Shown: positions 17,658 through 26,757, counted from the stretch's first letter. The stretch: DNA of 64,000 bases from Bradyrhizobium barranii subsp. apii (GCF_011516635.5 NZ_CP096255.1:1982501-2046500), one strand, 5' to 3'. Numbers and translations are program-made. The notes: generated from the sequence alone by a model not told the origin.

Positions 17658-18998
17658 TTAGTCAGCGGACATCATCTTGTCCCACTGCAGCCAGTAGGCG
17701 CGCATGTGCAATTCGTCATCGTAAACTGCAGTCGTGTTCAGGGTGTCCTCGTCCGGGTCCATCGCCTTGGAGAAATCGTTCCAGCCACCGCAAGTGTGTT
17801 CGTAGGCGCGCTGGGCCCACTCGAGCATCGTGACGTCGTCCGGTGTGGCAAATCCGCCTGGGCCGAGGAAGGACAGGATGTTCTCCATCCGGATTTGACG
17901 CAGTTTCGGGCTTTCGTCCTTGGGAGCCAAGCTCCACGCGCGTACGCGCAACTTGTTGTGCGAAAGCGGAAGAATCGCCCGGACCAGAATCGTTTGCTGG
18001 TCATTGATGATCGAGATTGGAAATATCCACGTATTGCTGTTGAAGTCGCACACATCGGCGCCATCCTGCTCGCCCAACCGTGACACGACTTCCCTGCGCT
18101 TCTCTTCGATTTCGCGTTTTGCTTCGTCGCCCCAATGAGGCAGCCACTGCGCGACGGGTCGCCCAGACATCACAGGAGTCATGAATGAGGCATGACCATT
18201 GCCTAGCGTCGTAACGCTGCCACCAATTTGCGGATTGATCCCCTTGAGCAGATCAGCCATGTATGCAAAATACGTGGCGTGGGTCGACATCAGGTGATAG
18301 CCGTCGAGGCTGTTCTCGACGAGCAGCTTGTAATTTGCGCTGATCTCGTATTCGTGAACTCCAGCTACCAGCTCGAATCCAGCCGCGCTCTGCTTCGAGA
18401 TGCGGTCAAGGCGCTGGCCCGCGGCGCCCAAAAACTCATCCAAAGGCATGGCGTCGTCGTCAAAATTGACGAAATAAAATCCTGCGCGCTGTGCGACATT
18501 TTTCACCGCGGTCAATCTGACGCCGCCGGGCTTCAAATAATGATCCGGTTAGCGCGCGTCTGCCTGCTTCGATCCAAGCGACGCCACTTGGCCTGAATTG
18601 CGGTACACCCAGCCGTGATAAGGACATACGAACGTACGGGCGTTCCCTGAGGGTTTCTTGCAGACGGCTGGTCCCCGATGCAAGCAAGTGTTGTAGAAGA
18701 CGTTGACGCGACCGTCGTTGTCCCGGTTGAAGATCAGATCTTTGTCGATCACCGTCCGGGTGACGAAGTCACCTTTGTTTGCAACCTCCGACTCGTGACC
18801 GATTACGAGCCAGGACTTGTAGAGCACCTTGCGCTTTTCCTCCTCGAACACCTCAGCGGAGCTGTAGGCCTCGCGGCTTACTCGGAAAATCCGATTTTCG
18901 GGGTCGAATTCGACAAAACGGGATTTGTACATACCGATCTTGCCGCCAGACGTCCCCTCAAAGATCCGATTGGATGCAACACTGCCCGACGTTTGCAT
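17658..18998 (-). pseudogene. Aromatic-ring-hydroxylating dioxygenase, alpha (large) subunit, with in-frame stop
   Basis: Strong ribosome site GGAAGGAGA before ATG 18998. The Rieske centre is intact: Cys105, His107 (NTCLHRG), Cys125, His128 (FVCPYHGW). After codon 149 comes TAA (18549-18551), and the same frame then continues with DHYLKPGGV and the mononuclear-iron motif ENSLDGYHLMSTHATYF to the end at 17658. The whole is 446 codons, normal for the family, so one base change (probably TAC or TAT to TAA) inactivated the gene. The product would hydroxylate an aromatic ring with electrons from the ferredoxin and reductase encoded at 20349-21924. Confidence 0.9.
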
Positions 18999-19311
18999 TG
19001 GCGTCTCCTTCCCCTGGTCGTTGCCTGCCCGCTTCCGAAGCCTATGCCGCCCCTTCCAAGGGGGCGGCAGCTTCGCGTGCTTTTCTCGTGGCTACTGAGC
19101 CCTCTTACATTCGTTCAACATGACTATCAACTTAAAAATTGACAGGGGTATTAATATGGTGGCATGTTGGAATCGTTACGGATGAGGAAACATGATCCGT
19201 GGGGCCGCTCGAACAAGCGGCAAATGAGAGCAAATGCGGCCGTGGTCGCGGGGTGCGCATCTCATCCGCGGCCAATGCCCGTAACGTAAAAAAAGTGGGA
19301 GGCAGGAAATC
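18999..19311. other. Divergent intergenic region between dioxygenase alpha and dehydrogenase genes
   Basis: It must hold promoters for both directions. Visible elements are an imperfect GC-rich hairpin at 19046-19068 (GCCGCCCCTT, 2-base loop, AAGGGGGCGGC) and a TTGACA at about 19139 in AT-rich sequence. No gene is evident. A GGGAGGCAGGAA ribosome site precedes the dehydrogenase ATG. Confidence 0.45.
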
Positions 19312-20201
19312 ATGGACCAGGCCGGTTTCATCGGTGTTGGTGCCATGGGCCGCGCAATCGCCGAGCGATTGGTCCGACGGGGCGTCAAGGTTCTCGCTCA
19401 CGACGTCAATCCAGATGCGCTCGGAAATTTCGTGACGTGCGGCGGCTTGGCAGCGGTTTCGAACAAGCAGGTCGCCGATGAATGCGAGATCGTCTTTGCC
19501 TGCCTTCCGTACGCTGAAGTGTGCAAGCAGGTTGCGCTCGGGCCTGGCGGCGTCGCGGATGGAAGGCGAGCTAAGGTTTATGTTGAAACATCGACCGTTG
19601 GGACCGCGGTGGCTCGGGAACTGGCCGAGGGCTTGAACGCCAAAGGGATCACCTTGATCGATTCACCAGTCGTTGGTGCGCAGACCGCGCTGACCGCGGG
19701 TACTCTTGGAGTGCTAGCGGCAGGTCCCGCGGCTCAGTTTGAGAGAGTGAAGCCGATACTGGAGCTGTTCGCCGGCAGGCTGTTTTATCTGGGTGCCGAG
19801 TGCGGCATCGGGCAAACCGCGAAGGAATGTCGAATAGTGTGACCTGGGCCAGCGCGCTCGCGACATGTGAGGCCCTCACGGTTGGAATGAAGGCGGGCAT
19901 CGATCTTGAGACCGCCGTCGCCATCATCAACCAGGGCAGCGGAGCAAACTTCTTCTCACAACGGGTGGTGCCGCACACCATCCTCCAAGGGAAGCTTGAC
20001 GGCACCGGAGCGCTCGAGATTACCATCAAGGACGTGCTGCTGTTCTTCGAAGAGGCCGCGCGTCTTCGCGCTGCTACGCCGGTTGCTGCCGCGATCTCGA
20101 CTATTCAGCACGAGATTCTGAAATCCGGACCTGAAGGCAGGGATATGTTGACGGCGATAAACTACTTCACCGACTTGGCCCGATTGCCGAGGCTTGCCTG
20201 A
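19312..20201 (+). pseudogene. 3-hydroxyisobutyrate dehydrogenase-like protein, frameshifted
   Basis: The N-terminal Rossmann motif GFIGVGAMGRAIAERL and the substrate loop DSPVVGAQTALTAGTLGVL are clear for the beta-hydroxyacid dehydrogenase family. After GIGQTAK (to 19824) the frame is lost and ends at 19842. The second frame picks up at MSNSVTWASALATCEAL (19827) and runs to 20201 with SGANFFSQRV. One missing base (or two extra) near 19822-19830 explains this. The catalytic Lys region (normally GxxxKLxNN) is at the break. Total about 295 residues, the normal size. It opens the plus-strand set with the reductase and ferredoxin. Confidence 0.85.
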
Positions 20202-20348
20202 TCTCGCTTTGACGTGCCGACGACATATGGTCACGACAACGAATCCGGGAGCCGTTGGATGTCTGCCTGCTGCGATCCCGCATAGCATCTTTCGTTCGCG
20301 AGGTGACGTGCAGAAACGCGGTCATCATGCGTCAAGCTTGGAGGACTC

Positions 20349-21542
20349 ATGTTTTGTATCGTTGGAGCTGGATTGGCAGGGGACGTAGCCGCAGCCACCC
20401 TGCGCGACGAACGTTATCCGGGACGGATTGTTATGATCGGCGACGAGGCGCATCCGCCTTACGACCGTCCGCCGATTTCCAAGGACGCTTTAGTCGCGGA
20501 GGCGGCCGAAGAACGGCTCTTCCTGCGACCCAAGGCATTCTACCAAGAGAACGGAATCGAATTGAAGCTGGGCACAGCGGTGACGGGCCTGGATCGCTTG
20601 GCGCGAAAAGTGATGCTCGCGAATGGGGAGGAGCTTGCTTATGAAAAGCTGCTTCTGACGACAGGAACGCGGCCACGTCTCTTATCCGGGACGGAGCAGT
20701 TGAAGGTGCCTCATTTCTATGTTCGGACGCTCGATGATGCGCGACATTTGCGCCGGGTACTCCAGCCCGGAAGTCGTGTTGCGATAGTGGGAGCAGGCGT
20801 CATCGGGATGGAAGTTGCCGCAAGTGCGATCGAGCTTGGCTGCGACGTGTCGGTTATCGACATCGCCAGTCGGGTGCTAAGCCGAGTGGTTCCGAGCAAT
20901 GTCTCGGAATTTATCGCAGGCGCGCATCGGGCCAGGGGCGTGAAGTTATTTCTGTCCAGCGGTCGATGCAACTTGACGCCAAATGGCTTAAGCTCGGAAG
21001 TTCATGGCGATATGGTCGCCGACGTCCTGGTTATCGGGGTGGGCGTCGTGCCAAACGTAGAGCTGGCGCAAGCCGCGGGGCTCAGTTGCTCCAATGGCAT
21101 CGAAGTTGACGAATTTGCACGCACAACTGATGCAGACGTGCTCGCGGCCGGTGATGTAGCAAGATACCCCTGCTACTTCAGTGGCGAAAATGTCCGGGCC
21201 GAAAACTGGAAACATGCGGAGCGCCATGGAAAAATCGCAGCGCAGAACATGCTCGGCAAAAGGGTGCCTTATCGGGCCGTTACAAGTATGTGGTCCGACC
21301 AATACGAAATCAAGCTCCAGACAGTTGGAATGCTGACTGGAAAAGGGCATGTGCGCGGTACCTTTGAAGCTCAAAAGTTCCTCGTCATATTTTGCAATGA
21401 TGACGGCATTGTCGTCGGAGCGCTAGGGATCAACAGCCCCAAGGAGTTCCGGTTTGCGGAAATGTTGGTCGAGAAGCGTGTGCGAGTTGAGCCGTCACTT
21501 CTGATTGACCAGAAACAAGACCTGCGCAAGCTTGCTGCCTAG
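20349..21542 (+). CDS. FAD-dependent ferredoxin reductase of the dioxygenase system
   Basis: A 397-residue BphA4/AhpF-like reductase: FAD motif CIVGAGLAGDVAAATL at the N-terminus, PPYDRPPISKDAL, NAD motif VAIVGAGVIGMEVAASAIELG (about 140-160), and the FAD-binding DVLAAGDVARYP. It passes electrons from NADH to the Rieske ferredoxin encoded 43 bp downstream. Intact, unlike its alpha-subunit partner. Confidence 0.9.
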   Translation: MFCIVGAGLAGDVAAATLRDERYPGRIVMIGDEAHPPYDRPPISKDALVAEAAEERLFLRPKAFYQENGIELKLGTAVTGLDRLARKVMLANGEELAYEKLLLTTGTRPRLLSGTEQLKVPHFYVRTLDDARHLRRVLQPGSRVAIVGAGVIGMEVAASAIELGCDVSVIDIASRVLSRVVPSNVSEFIAGAHRARGVKLFLSSGRCNLTPNGLSSEVHGDMVADVLVIGVGVVPNVELAQAAGLSCSNGIEVDEFARTTDADVLAAGDVARYPCYFSGENVRAENWKHAERHGKIAAQNMLGKRVPYRAVTSMWSDQYEIKLQTVGMLTGKGHVRGTFEAQKFLVIFCNDDGIVVGALGINSPKEFRFAEMLVEKRVRVEPSLLIDQKQDLRKLAA

Positions 21543-21585
21543 CGCGCTTTCAACCCTGCCAAGATGCTAGAGAAAGATATCGCGG

Positions 21586-21924
21586 ATGAGTTCGACGTTG
21601 AGAGCTGGCAAGCGGGTAAGAGTATGTCTTCAATCCGATGTAGAAGAGAACCAAATCGTGCAAGTGCATGTCGATGGGATTGGCGTTCTTGCCATCTATC
21701 GAGTGGAAGGCCAGTTTTTCGCGTCGGATGATATCTGTACTCACGGTCAGGCGTCTCTTTCCGAAGACGGATACCTCGAAGGCTTCAATGTTGTTTGTTC
21801 CTGGCACAGTGGTTCGTTCGATATTCGGAGCGGACAACCAACCAAGCCTCCCTGCATGGAAGCCTTAACGACTTATCCCGTCATCCTCGATGGCGACGAA
21901 GTGCTCGTGGCGCTTGAAATCTGA
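21586..21924 (+). CDS. Rieske-type ferredoxin of the dioxygenase system
   Basis: A 112-residue Rieske [2Fe-2S] protein with Cys51/His53 (DICTHGQASL) and Cys71/His74 (VVCSWHSGSFD). Size and motif match the biphenyl/naphthalene dioxygenase ferredoxins. It follows the reductase gene and ends only a few bases before a truncated response-regulator fragment, a likely recombination junction. Confidence 0.9.
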   Translation: MSSTLRAGKRVRVCLQSDVEENQIVQVHVDGIGVLAIYRVEGQFFASDDICTHGQASLSEDGYLEGFNVVCSWHSGSFDIRSGQPTKPPCMEALTTYPVILDGDEVLVALEI

Positions 21925-21926
21925 AG

Positions 21927-22175
21927 TGAGAGCGCGGTGATCATGATGGCGGGTGTATCGCCCCGGCGTCGGATCTCGGCCAATACCTCCCAACCGTCGA
22001 GGCGCGGCATCGTCACGTCGAGAAGGATGAGGTCCGGCTTCAGCGCAAGGTGCAGGTCGAGTGCGGTTCGGCCATCGCCAGCGCGGACCGTGCGGAAGCC
22101 CTCACGCGTCAGATAGGCGTCGAGAATTTCGCAGATTTGCGGTTCATCTTCGGCAATGAGGATAAGGGCGTCCAT
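21927..22175 (-). pseudogene. Response regulator receiver fragment (BaeR-like), 3' part lost
   Basis: The 5' end encodes a receiver domain: LILIAEDEP (acidic pair Glu9/Asp10), LLDVTMPRLDGWEVL with phosphoacceptor Asp53, and PAIMITAL with the conserved Thr. Homology stops after residue 83, exactly where the ferredoxin gene ends on the other strand. The output domain is missing, so this is a remnant. Confidence 0.8.
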
Positions 22176-22392
22176 CGGAACACAAGGTCAGGCATCATTG
22201 GATAGGGTCTCATGGCATGGGGGCAAGCTTCCCGTCGATCTATTACAGGCCAACTCCACCAAGTCTCCATGGATTCTCCATGGTCGATCGACCGTTGCCG
22301 GCGATGACGCCGCGCATCGGCCCTGTCCGGCAGGCTGGTGGAAGCCGAAGCCGCTCTTGGACCGCCGCAACGCTCTGTAAGGGCCATTTCGC
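22176..22392. other. Intergenic, no gene seen
   Basis: 217 bp upstream of both the response-regulator fragment (minus) and the DUF2147 gene (plus). A palindromic CCATGGATTCTCCATGG is visible near 22267. Nothing else is supported. Confidence 0.3.
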
Positions 22393-22863
22393 ATGCGCAT
22401 CGACCCTGTCCGCACCGCCATTTACGCATTTCCGGTGGTTTTGGCCATTACGGTCGTTCTCGTACACGGCGTCGCAGCAGGCCGCGCCAAGCCGAGAACC
22501 AATCCTTTTGGAGCCTGGCTGACTCAGGCAGGCGACGCCAAGGTGGTGGTAAGACCATGCGGCGCGGCAATATGTGGCAAGGTCGTGTGGCTGAAGCAAC
22601 CGATCGATAGCGTAACGGGCAAACCTCAGACAGACGACAAGAACCCGGATCCGTCTCTCAGAACGCATCGCATCGTGGGGCTTCAGCTCTTCCTCGACAT
22701 GCTGCCCTCTACACCGAACTCATGGTCGGGGCGAGTCTATAACGCCGATGACGGCAAGAGCTATGCCAGCACAGTTACCTTGCTTGATGGAGCACGGCTG
22801 GAAGTGCGGGGGTGCGCTGGCTCGTTGTGCGGGAGCGAAATATGGACCCGGGCCGCGCGATAG
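22393..22863 (+). CDS. DUF2147 family secreted protein
   Basis: A 156-residue protein with an N-terminal signal/anchor (IYAFPVVLAITVVLVHGVAAG). The DUF2147 pattern follows: PFGAWLTQAG, VVRPCGAAICGKVVWL, KNPDPSLR, WSGRVYNADDGKSYAS and LEVRGCAGSLCGSEIWTR. Members are small periplasmic beta proteins of unknown function. The four Cys probably form two disulfides. Confidence 0.85.
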   Translation: MRIDPVRTAIYAFPVVLAITVVLVHGVAAGRAKPRTNPFGAWLTQAGDAKVVVRPCGAAICGKVVWLKQPIDSVTGKPQTDDKNPDPSLRTHRIVGLQLFLDMLPSTPNSWSGRVYNADDGKSYASTVTLLDGARLEVRGCAGSLCGSEIWTRAAR

Positions 22864-23062
22864 CCCCAGCATCGAGAGTGTGAGGACGCATCATCGCCTG
22901 AGACTTCTTCTCAACAGAAGTTTCAGTGTGAAGTCCTCTACCAAATCTCCACCTAGCCTCGACTCTGCGTCAACAGCCGCGAGGCAATGCGCAGGGAGCG
23001 AGACGGTGCGCGGGCCGCGGCCCATCTGGCCCGCCACTTCGGTACTTTCCGTTGGAGAAACT

Positions 23063-23560
23063 ATGAAAAAGTCCCGCTTTGTCTATGCAACCACGCTGCT
23101 CCTGATCGTCTTTGCTGGCGAGGGCCATGCTGGAACTAGCGACGGATATTCCGGCGTGAATCTCAACATCCGTTCCGGACCGAGTGTTCGATTTCCGGCG
23201 GTCGGCACGTTGGCTGCCGGATCATCGCTGACGATCCACGGATGCCTGGCACGCTATACTTGGTGCGACGTGAGCGCATCTGGTGTTCGCGGCTGGGTGT
23301 CGGGAGCGCATGTGCAGTTCGTTCACGAAGCGCGCCGCGTCTACATCCCTGCCTACGCGGCGCAGGCGGAAATCCCCGTCGTAACGTTCAACGTCGCCAG
23401 TTACTGGCACGACTACTACCGTGACTATGGCTTCTACGGCGAAATCGACCGCTGGAACGAACATCGCTGGGAGAACGATGGCAATCCGCCCGGCTGGCGC
23501 GACAATTGGGATGATGACGATGTCGACCCCGAAAATGAGCCCGCGCCGGACACCGACTAG
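23063..23560 (+). CDS. Secreted SH3-like domain protein
   Basis: The ATG at 23063 after GTTGGAGAAA gives 165 residues with a signal peptide (MKKSRFVYATTLLLIVFAGEGHA). A bacterial SH3 domain follows (VNLNIRSGPSVRFPAVGTL, GSSLTIHGC, GVRGWVSGAHVQF) and then a very aromatic and acidic tail (WHDYYRDYGFYGEIDRWNEH, DDDDVDPENEPAPDTD). Such proteins are thought to bind cell-wall peptides. Partner unknown. Confidence 0.8.
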   Translation: MKKSRFVYATTLLLIVFAGEGHAGTSDGYSGVNLNIRSGPSVRFPAVGTLAAGSSLTIHGCLARYTWCDVSASGVRGWVSGAHVQFVHEARRVYIPAYAAQAEIPVVTFNVASYWHDYYRDYGFYGEIDRWNEHRWENDGNPPGWRDNWDDDDVDPENEPAPDTD

Positions 23561-23697
23561 GCGGCTCGATACGCCAATCATCGTCATCTAGATCGCGTAC
23601 TCGTAAATCAGACCGGAAGGTATGTCCGTAACTGATCGATCTCCTGGGTATCGTCGGCGTGCAACCGCTCGTCATTCTTTCAATGAAAGGCCCATCC

Positions 23698-24195
23698 ATG
23701 AGTGACCTCCTCGTCCGCCTATATGATCTTCCCGACGTACGGATGGAGGAGAAGATCGCTTCCCACGGGATCACGGTTCGTCGCGCGATGGCGGCGGAGG
23801 CGCATGTCGTGCTTCCCTGGATTGAAAGGCATTTCTACAGTCCCTGGGTCAGCGAAGCGACACGCGCCTTCACGCGCTCACCGGTCATGGTGTGGCTCGC
23901 TGTGCGGCAGAACGAGTTGCTCGGCTTCGCCTGCGCTGACTGCTCGATGCGGGGCTTCTTCGGTCCGACGGGAGTGGCGAAGGCTGCTCGTGGGCAAGGC
24001 ATTGGCGAGGCGCTCCTCTTCGCCACCCTGCGGGGCATGCGCGAAGCGGAATATGCCTATGCGATCATCGGTGGCGTCGGGCCGCTGGCTTTCTACCGTA
24101 AGCACCTCGATGCGATCGATATCCCGGGTTCCGAGGAGAGCATCTACGGTCAGATGCTGCACGACGACAAAGGGCGAGATTTCGACGAGTTTTAG
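23698..24195 (+). CDS. GNAT family N-acetyltransferase
   Basis: About 165 residues from ATG 23698 (GAAAGG upstream; an in-frame ATG at 23683 is an alternative). Core GNAT acetyl-CoA motif: GVAKAARGQGIGEALLFATL, then YAIIGGVGPLAFYRK. Substrate cannot be told. Confidence 0.82.
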   Translation: MSDLLVRLYDLPDVRMEEKIASHGITVRRAMAAEAHVVLPWIERHFYSPWVSEATRAFTRSPVMVWLAVRQNELLGFACADCSMRGFFGPTGVAKAARGQGIGEALLFATLRGMREAEYAYAIIGGVGPLAFYRKHLDAIDIPGSEESIYGQMLHDDKGRDFDEF

Positions 24196-24382
24196 AGTGG
24201 CCAGCGCTGCAGCGGAAGAAAGACGCTGCCTTCGTGAGACGCGCCCAAAGCCCGCGAAGATAACGCGGGATCAGCTTGCGCCGCGAAGAACACGCAGCCC
24301 GCTCTCTTCGCGGACCGACGCGTTGATCATCTACGAGGCGGCCTATCCATCAGGTGCGCCTTCTGTCGCTTTGGATTCATGC

Positions 24383-24577
24383 ATGGCACGTCAGTTCGGC
24401 ACTTTCCAGATCCTGTTTTTATTTTTGACCGCACTGTGTTTGGCCGGTTGCGGCCAGGATAAATCCGAGAGGGCGGCTGCGCAGGTTGGAGCACCGCCGG
24501 CCCTGGTCACGGTATTGTCTGTCAAACCCGAAACGGTGACCCTCGTCGACGAGTTGCCGGGGCGGGTTGCGGCTTTT
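24383..24577 (+). pseudogene. RND efflux adaptor (AcrA-like) 5' fragment
   Basis: Starts as a lipoprotein (FLFLTALCLAGCGQDKS, lipobox LAGC) followed by PALVTVLSVKPETVTLVDEL and PGRVAAF, the usual N-terminus of AcrA/MexA adaptors. It breaks off exactly where a tRNA-Gln 3' fragment begins. The remaining ~300 residues are absent, which suggests that integration or deletion at this point removed the pump operon. Confidence 0.8.
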
Positions 24578-24618
24578 GATTCCGCCATTCGGAGGTTCGA
24601 TGCCTCCCGCCCCAGCCA
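24573..24618 (+). other. 3' half of tRNA-Gln(TTG): likely attachment-site scar
   Basis: The stretch has the anticodon-loop TTTTGAT, then TCCGCCATTC, the T-arm GGAGG TTCGATG CCTCC, and acceptor end CGCCCCA-G-CCA, as in proteobacterial tRNA-Gln (compare E. coli ...TACCCCAGCCA). The 5' half of a tRNA is not upstream; AcrA-like coding sequence is. Tyrosine integrases commonly use tRNA 3' ends, so this looks like an attL/attR remnant. Confidence 0.75.
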
Positions 24619-25221
24619 GCACGCAAGCTGCTGAGTTCATTATGTAAGTGGCTCTCTTCACGCTAGATATTCCGGGTGCGTTTGGAAACCGAGCTTCTGA
24701 ATCTGCATTGAGAATCGAACTAAAGAGCGTCCTTCTCTGAGTGGTTCTCATTACGGCGTACGCCGCGCGGGCTTCCTCGGCTAGGTTCGTCGGGGCTTCA
24801 TCGTAGACTAGGGTGTTGCGGCGAACAAATCGGACAACCACCCAAAGCGCTTGTGCGAAATTGGCGCCGTCCAACGGTTCGCCTAGCAGATAGACAGGGC
24901 GAGTCGCTGCCTAGCTACGCGTTCCCGCTCTACGCCACTCTACGATCTTTATGGGATTGGCAAAGACGGCCACTTTGCGCCGTGAGTTGTGTTCGGAAGC
25001 TGCTATTCAGTCCGTCAACTGATCCTCATCGGAGAAGGATGGAGATCACGCGCGATCAGGCTGCAGCCACGCCTAAACAGTCGTGGACCGGATCGCAAAC
25101 GATCCGGCGACGACGGGTGCACTGCAGTAGTCTCTCCGTACACTGCGCGTTGACTTGCCTCAAGTCCAACTCGGTCGGGATCGGCAACGTTTTTTCTCTA
25201 ACCAACCCCGGAGAACCGTCC
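24619..25221. other. Gene-poor stretch after the tRNA scar
   Basis: A minus frame (24874 inward) encodes plausible residues (VVVRFVRRNTLVYDEAPTNL) but runs through the tRNA scar and the acrA fragment without a stop, so I do not call it. From 25040 on, the sequence is the leader of the EF-hand gene. Confidence 0.4.
25152..25166. promoter_or_regulatory. Palindrome upstream of the EF-hand gene
   Basis: GACTTG-CCT-CAAGTC, a perfect 6-bp dyad 56 bp before the ATG at 25222. The overlapping TTGACT could serve as a -35. A regulator-binding dyad is possible. Confidence 0.4.
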
Positions 25222-25725
25222 ATGCGTTTCCCATTCACCGCTGCAGCGCTGCTGTCTGCTGTGCTGAGCTATCCCGCGTTTGCTCAGTCGTCAGCTGATC
25301 ACGAGGCCCATCACCCTGGACAGAGCCAAGTTTCGCCGCCGATGGAGACGGAATCTCCCGCAGGCGCATCCGCGGACCGACAAGGCACGATGCGTGGTGG
25401 CGGCATGATGGGAATGATGGGGCGCGGCATGAAGGGGGAGGGCATGATGGGCGCGGACGGAATGGGGCCACCCATCATGTTCCGCATGATTTTCGCGCTG
25501 ATGGATGCTGATGGTGACGGGACCGTCTCATTGCCGGAGTTTCAGGTCGCGCACGAACGAATCTTCAAGGCAATGGACAGCAACAAGGATGGGAAGCTCA
25601 CTCTGGATGAGATGCAGGCGTTCATGCGTGGAACAAAGAACTTGATCCCGCAGCAGACTCGCGGCTGTCTGGTACAAATTACGATGACCACGAGGTCGAG
25701 ATTGCGCCCGCCCACGCGGCCGTGA
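25222..25725 (+). CDS. Secreted EF-hand, Met-rich protein
   Basis: A signal peptide (FPFTAAALLSAVLSYPAFA) is followed by a Met/Gly-rich segment (MMGMMGRGMKGEGMMGADGM), which may bind Cu(I) or other soft metals. Two EF-hand loops come next, DADGDGTVSLPE and DSNKDGKLTLDE. Relatives end soon after FMRGT...PQQ; here the frame runs on about 18 residues into the 3' end of the convergent DUF4010 gene, so the true stop may have been lost at a junction near 25660. Confidence 0.78.
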   Translation: MRFPFTAAALLSAVLSYPAFAQSSADHEAHHPGQSQVSPPMETESPAGASADRQGTMRGGGMMGMMGRGMKGEGMMGADGMGPPIMFRMIFALMDADGDGTVSLPEFQVAHERIFKAMDSNKDGKLTLDEMQAFMRGTKNLIPQQTRGCLVQITMTTRSRLRPPTRP

Positions 25726-25990
25726 TGACGAGAATGAGCCCGGGGATCAGCCGCAGCGCGAAGGAGCGCCCGCCGCTGACCCAGCCAATAACGATCTTGC
25801 TGAGAGTATTTGTCGACAGCGCGGCCAGAACCGGAGCGATCGCGTCGGCCGAGGTGATCTTGGTGCGGATTCCGACGAAGCCGGCCATGCATTCCAATTC
25901 GAAGCCGGCCGGGTATTCCGATCTGAAGCCGGCCACCCGTGGCGTCGTTCGCATGGGTCAATTTCATGATGTCGTCGAGGGCTGGGAAGG

Positions 25991-26743
25991 TCAAGAGACC
26001 GGTTGATCTTGAGCGGGTTGCTTCTGCTTCCTGAGGCTCTCTCCTTTGAGTTCGATGCGGTAGGCATTGTGGACGAGGCGATCGAGAATCGCGTCGGCGA
26101 TGGTGGGGTTGCCGATGATTTCGTACCAGCGATCGACGGGCAGCTGGCTGGTGACGATAATCGAGCGGGCTTCGTATCGATCCTCGACGATTTCGAGCAA
26201 ATCACGGCGCTGGTCGGCGTCGAGAGGTTCTGGTCCCCAGTCGTCCAGGATCAGCAGATCAAGTCGTGCGATCGCCCGCAGCATCTTGGTATAGCGGCCA
26301 TCGGCGCGGCCGAGTGCGAGAGCGGCGAAGAGACGCGGCACACGATGGTAGGCAACTGAGAAGTCGTCTCGGCAAGCCTTGTTGCCGAGGGCACAAGCGA
26401 GCCAGCTCTTGCCGACGCCGCACGGCCCGGTAACAAGGAGATTATGTCGTGCCCGGATCCAGTCGCCAGCGGCGAGTTTTAGAAAGAGCGTGCGGTCGAG
26501 GCCGCGGATAGCGCGGTAATCGACATCCTCGACGCAGGCGGCATGACGCAGCTTGGCGGCTCGAGCTCTGCTTTCGAACCGCTTTTGCTGGCGCAGCGTT
26601 TTCTCGTGTTCCAGGAGCAACGCCAGCCATTCGGCGTGTTCGAGGCTGCGCGCTTCGGACTGGGCATCGAGGTCCTTGAAGCCTTTGGCCATACCGTGGA
26701 GACCAAGGCTATGCAGCAGGTCGAGGGTGGGATGGGTGAGCAT
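25991..26743 (-). CDS. istB: IS21 helper ATPase IstB
   Basis: About 250 residues, AAA+ ATPase: Walker A LLVTGPCGVGKSWLACALG, Walker B LLILDDWGPEPL, and DRWYEIIGNPTIADAILDRL (DnaC-like C-terminal region). ATG at 26743 follows GAAAGGA; a TTG at 26761 is the alternative. It lies 14 bp after istA. It directs target choice together with IstA. Confidence 0.92.
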   Translation of the reverse strand: MLTHPTLDLLHSLGLHGMAKGFKDLDAQSEARSLEHAEWLALLLEHEKTLRQQKRFESRARAAKLRHAACVEDVDYRAIRGLDRTLFLKLAAGDWIRARHNLLVTGPCGVGKSWLACALGNKACRDDFSVAYHRVPRLFAALALGRADGRYTKMLRAIARLDLLILDDWGPEPLDADQRRDLLEIVEDRYEARSIIVTSQLPVDRWYEIIGNPTIADAILDRLVHNAYRIELKGESLRKQKQPAQDQPVS

Positions 26744-26757
26744 GCTGGATAATCCTT

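Noticed and set aside
18549..18551. Stop-codon recoding in the dioxygenase alpha gene
   Set aside because: TAA is not used for selenocysteine or pyrrolysine and no readthrough context is seen; a nonsense mutation is simpler.
24419..24874. Minus-strand ORF containing GAGGIEPPNGGIK
   Set aside because: That phrase is the antisense translation of the tRNA-Gln 3' end, a common annotation artefact; the frame also runs through the acrA fragment.
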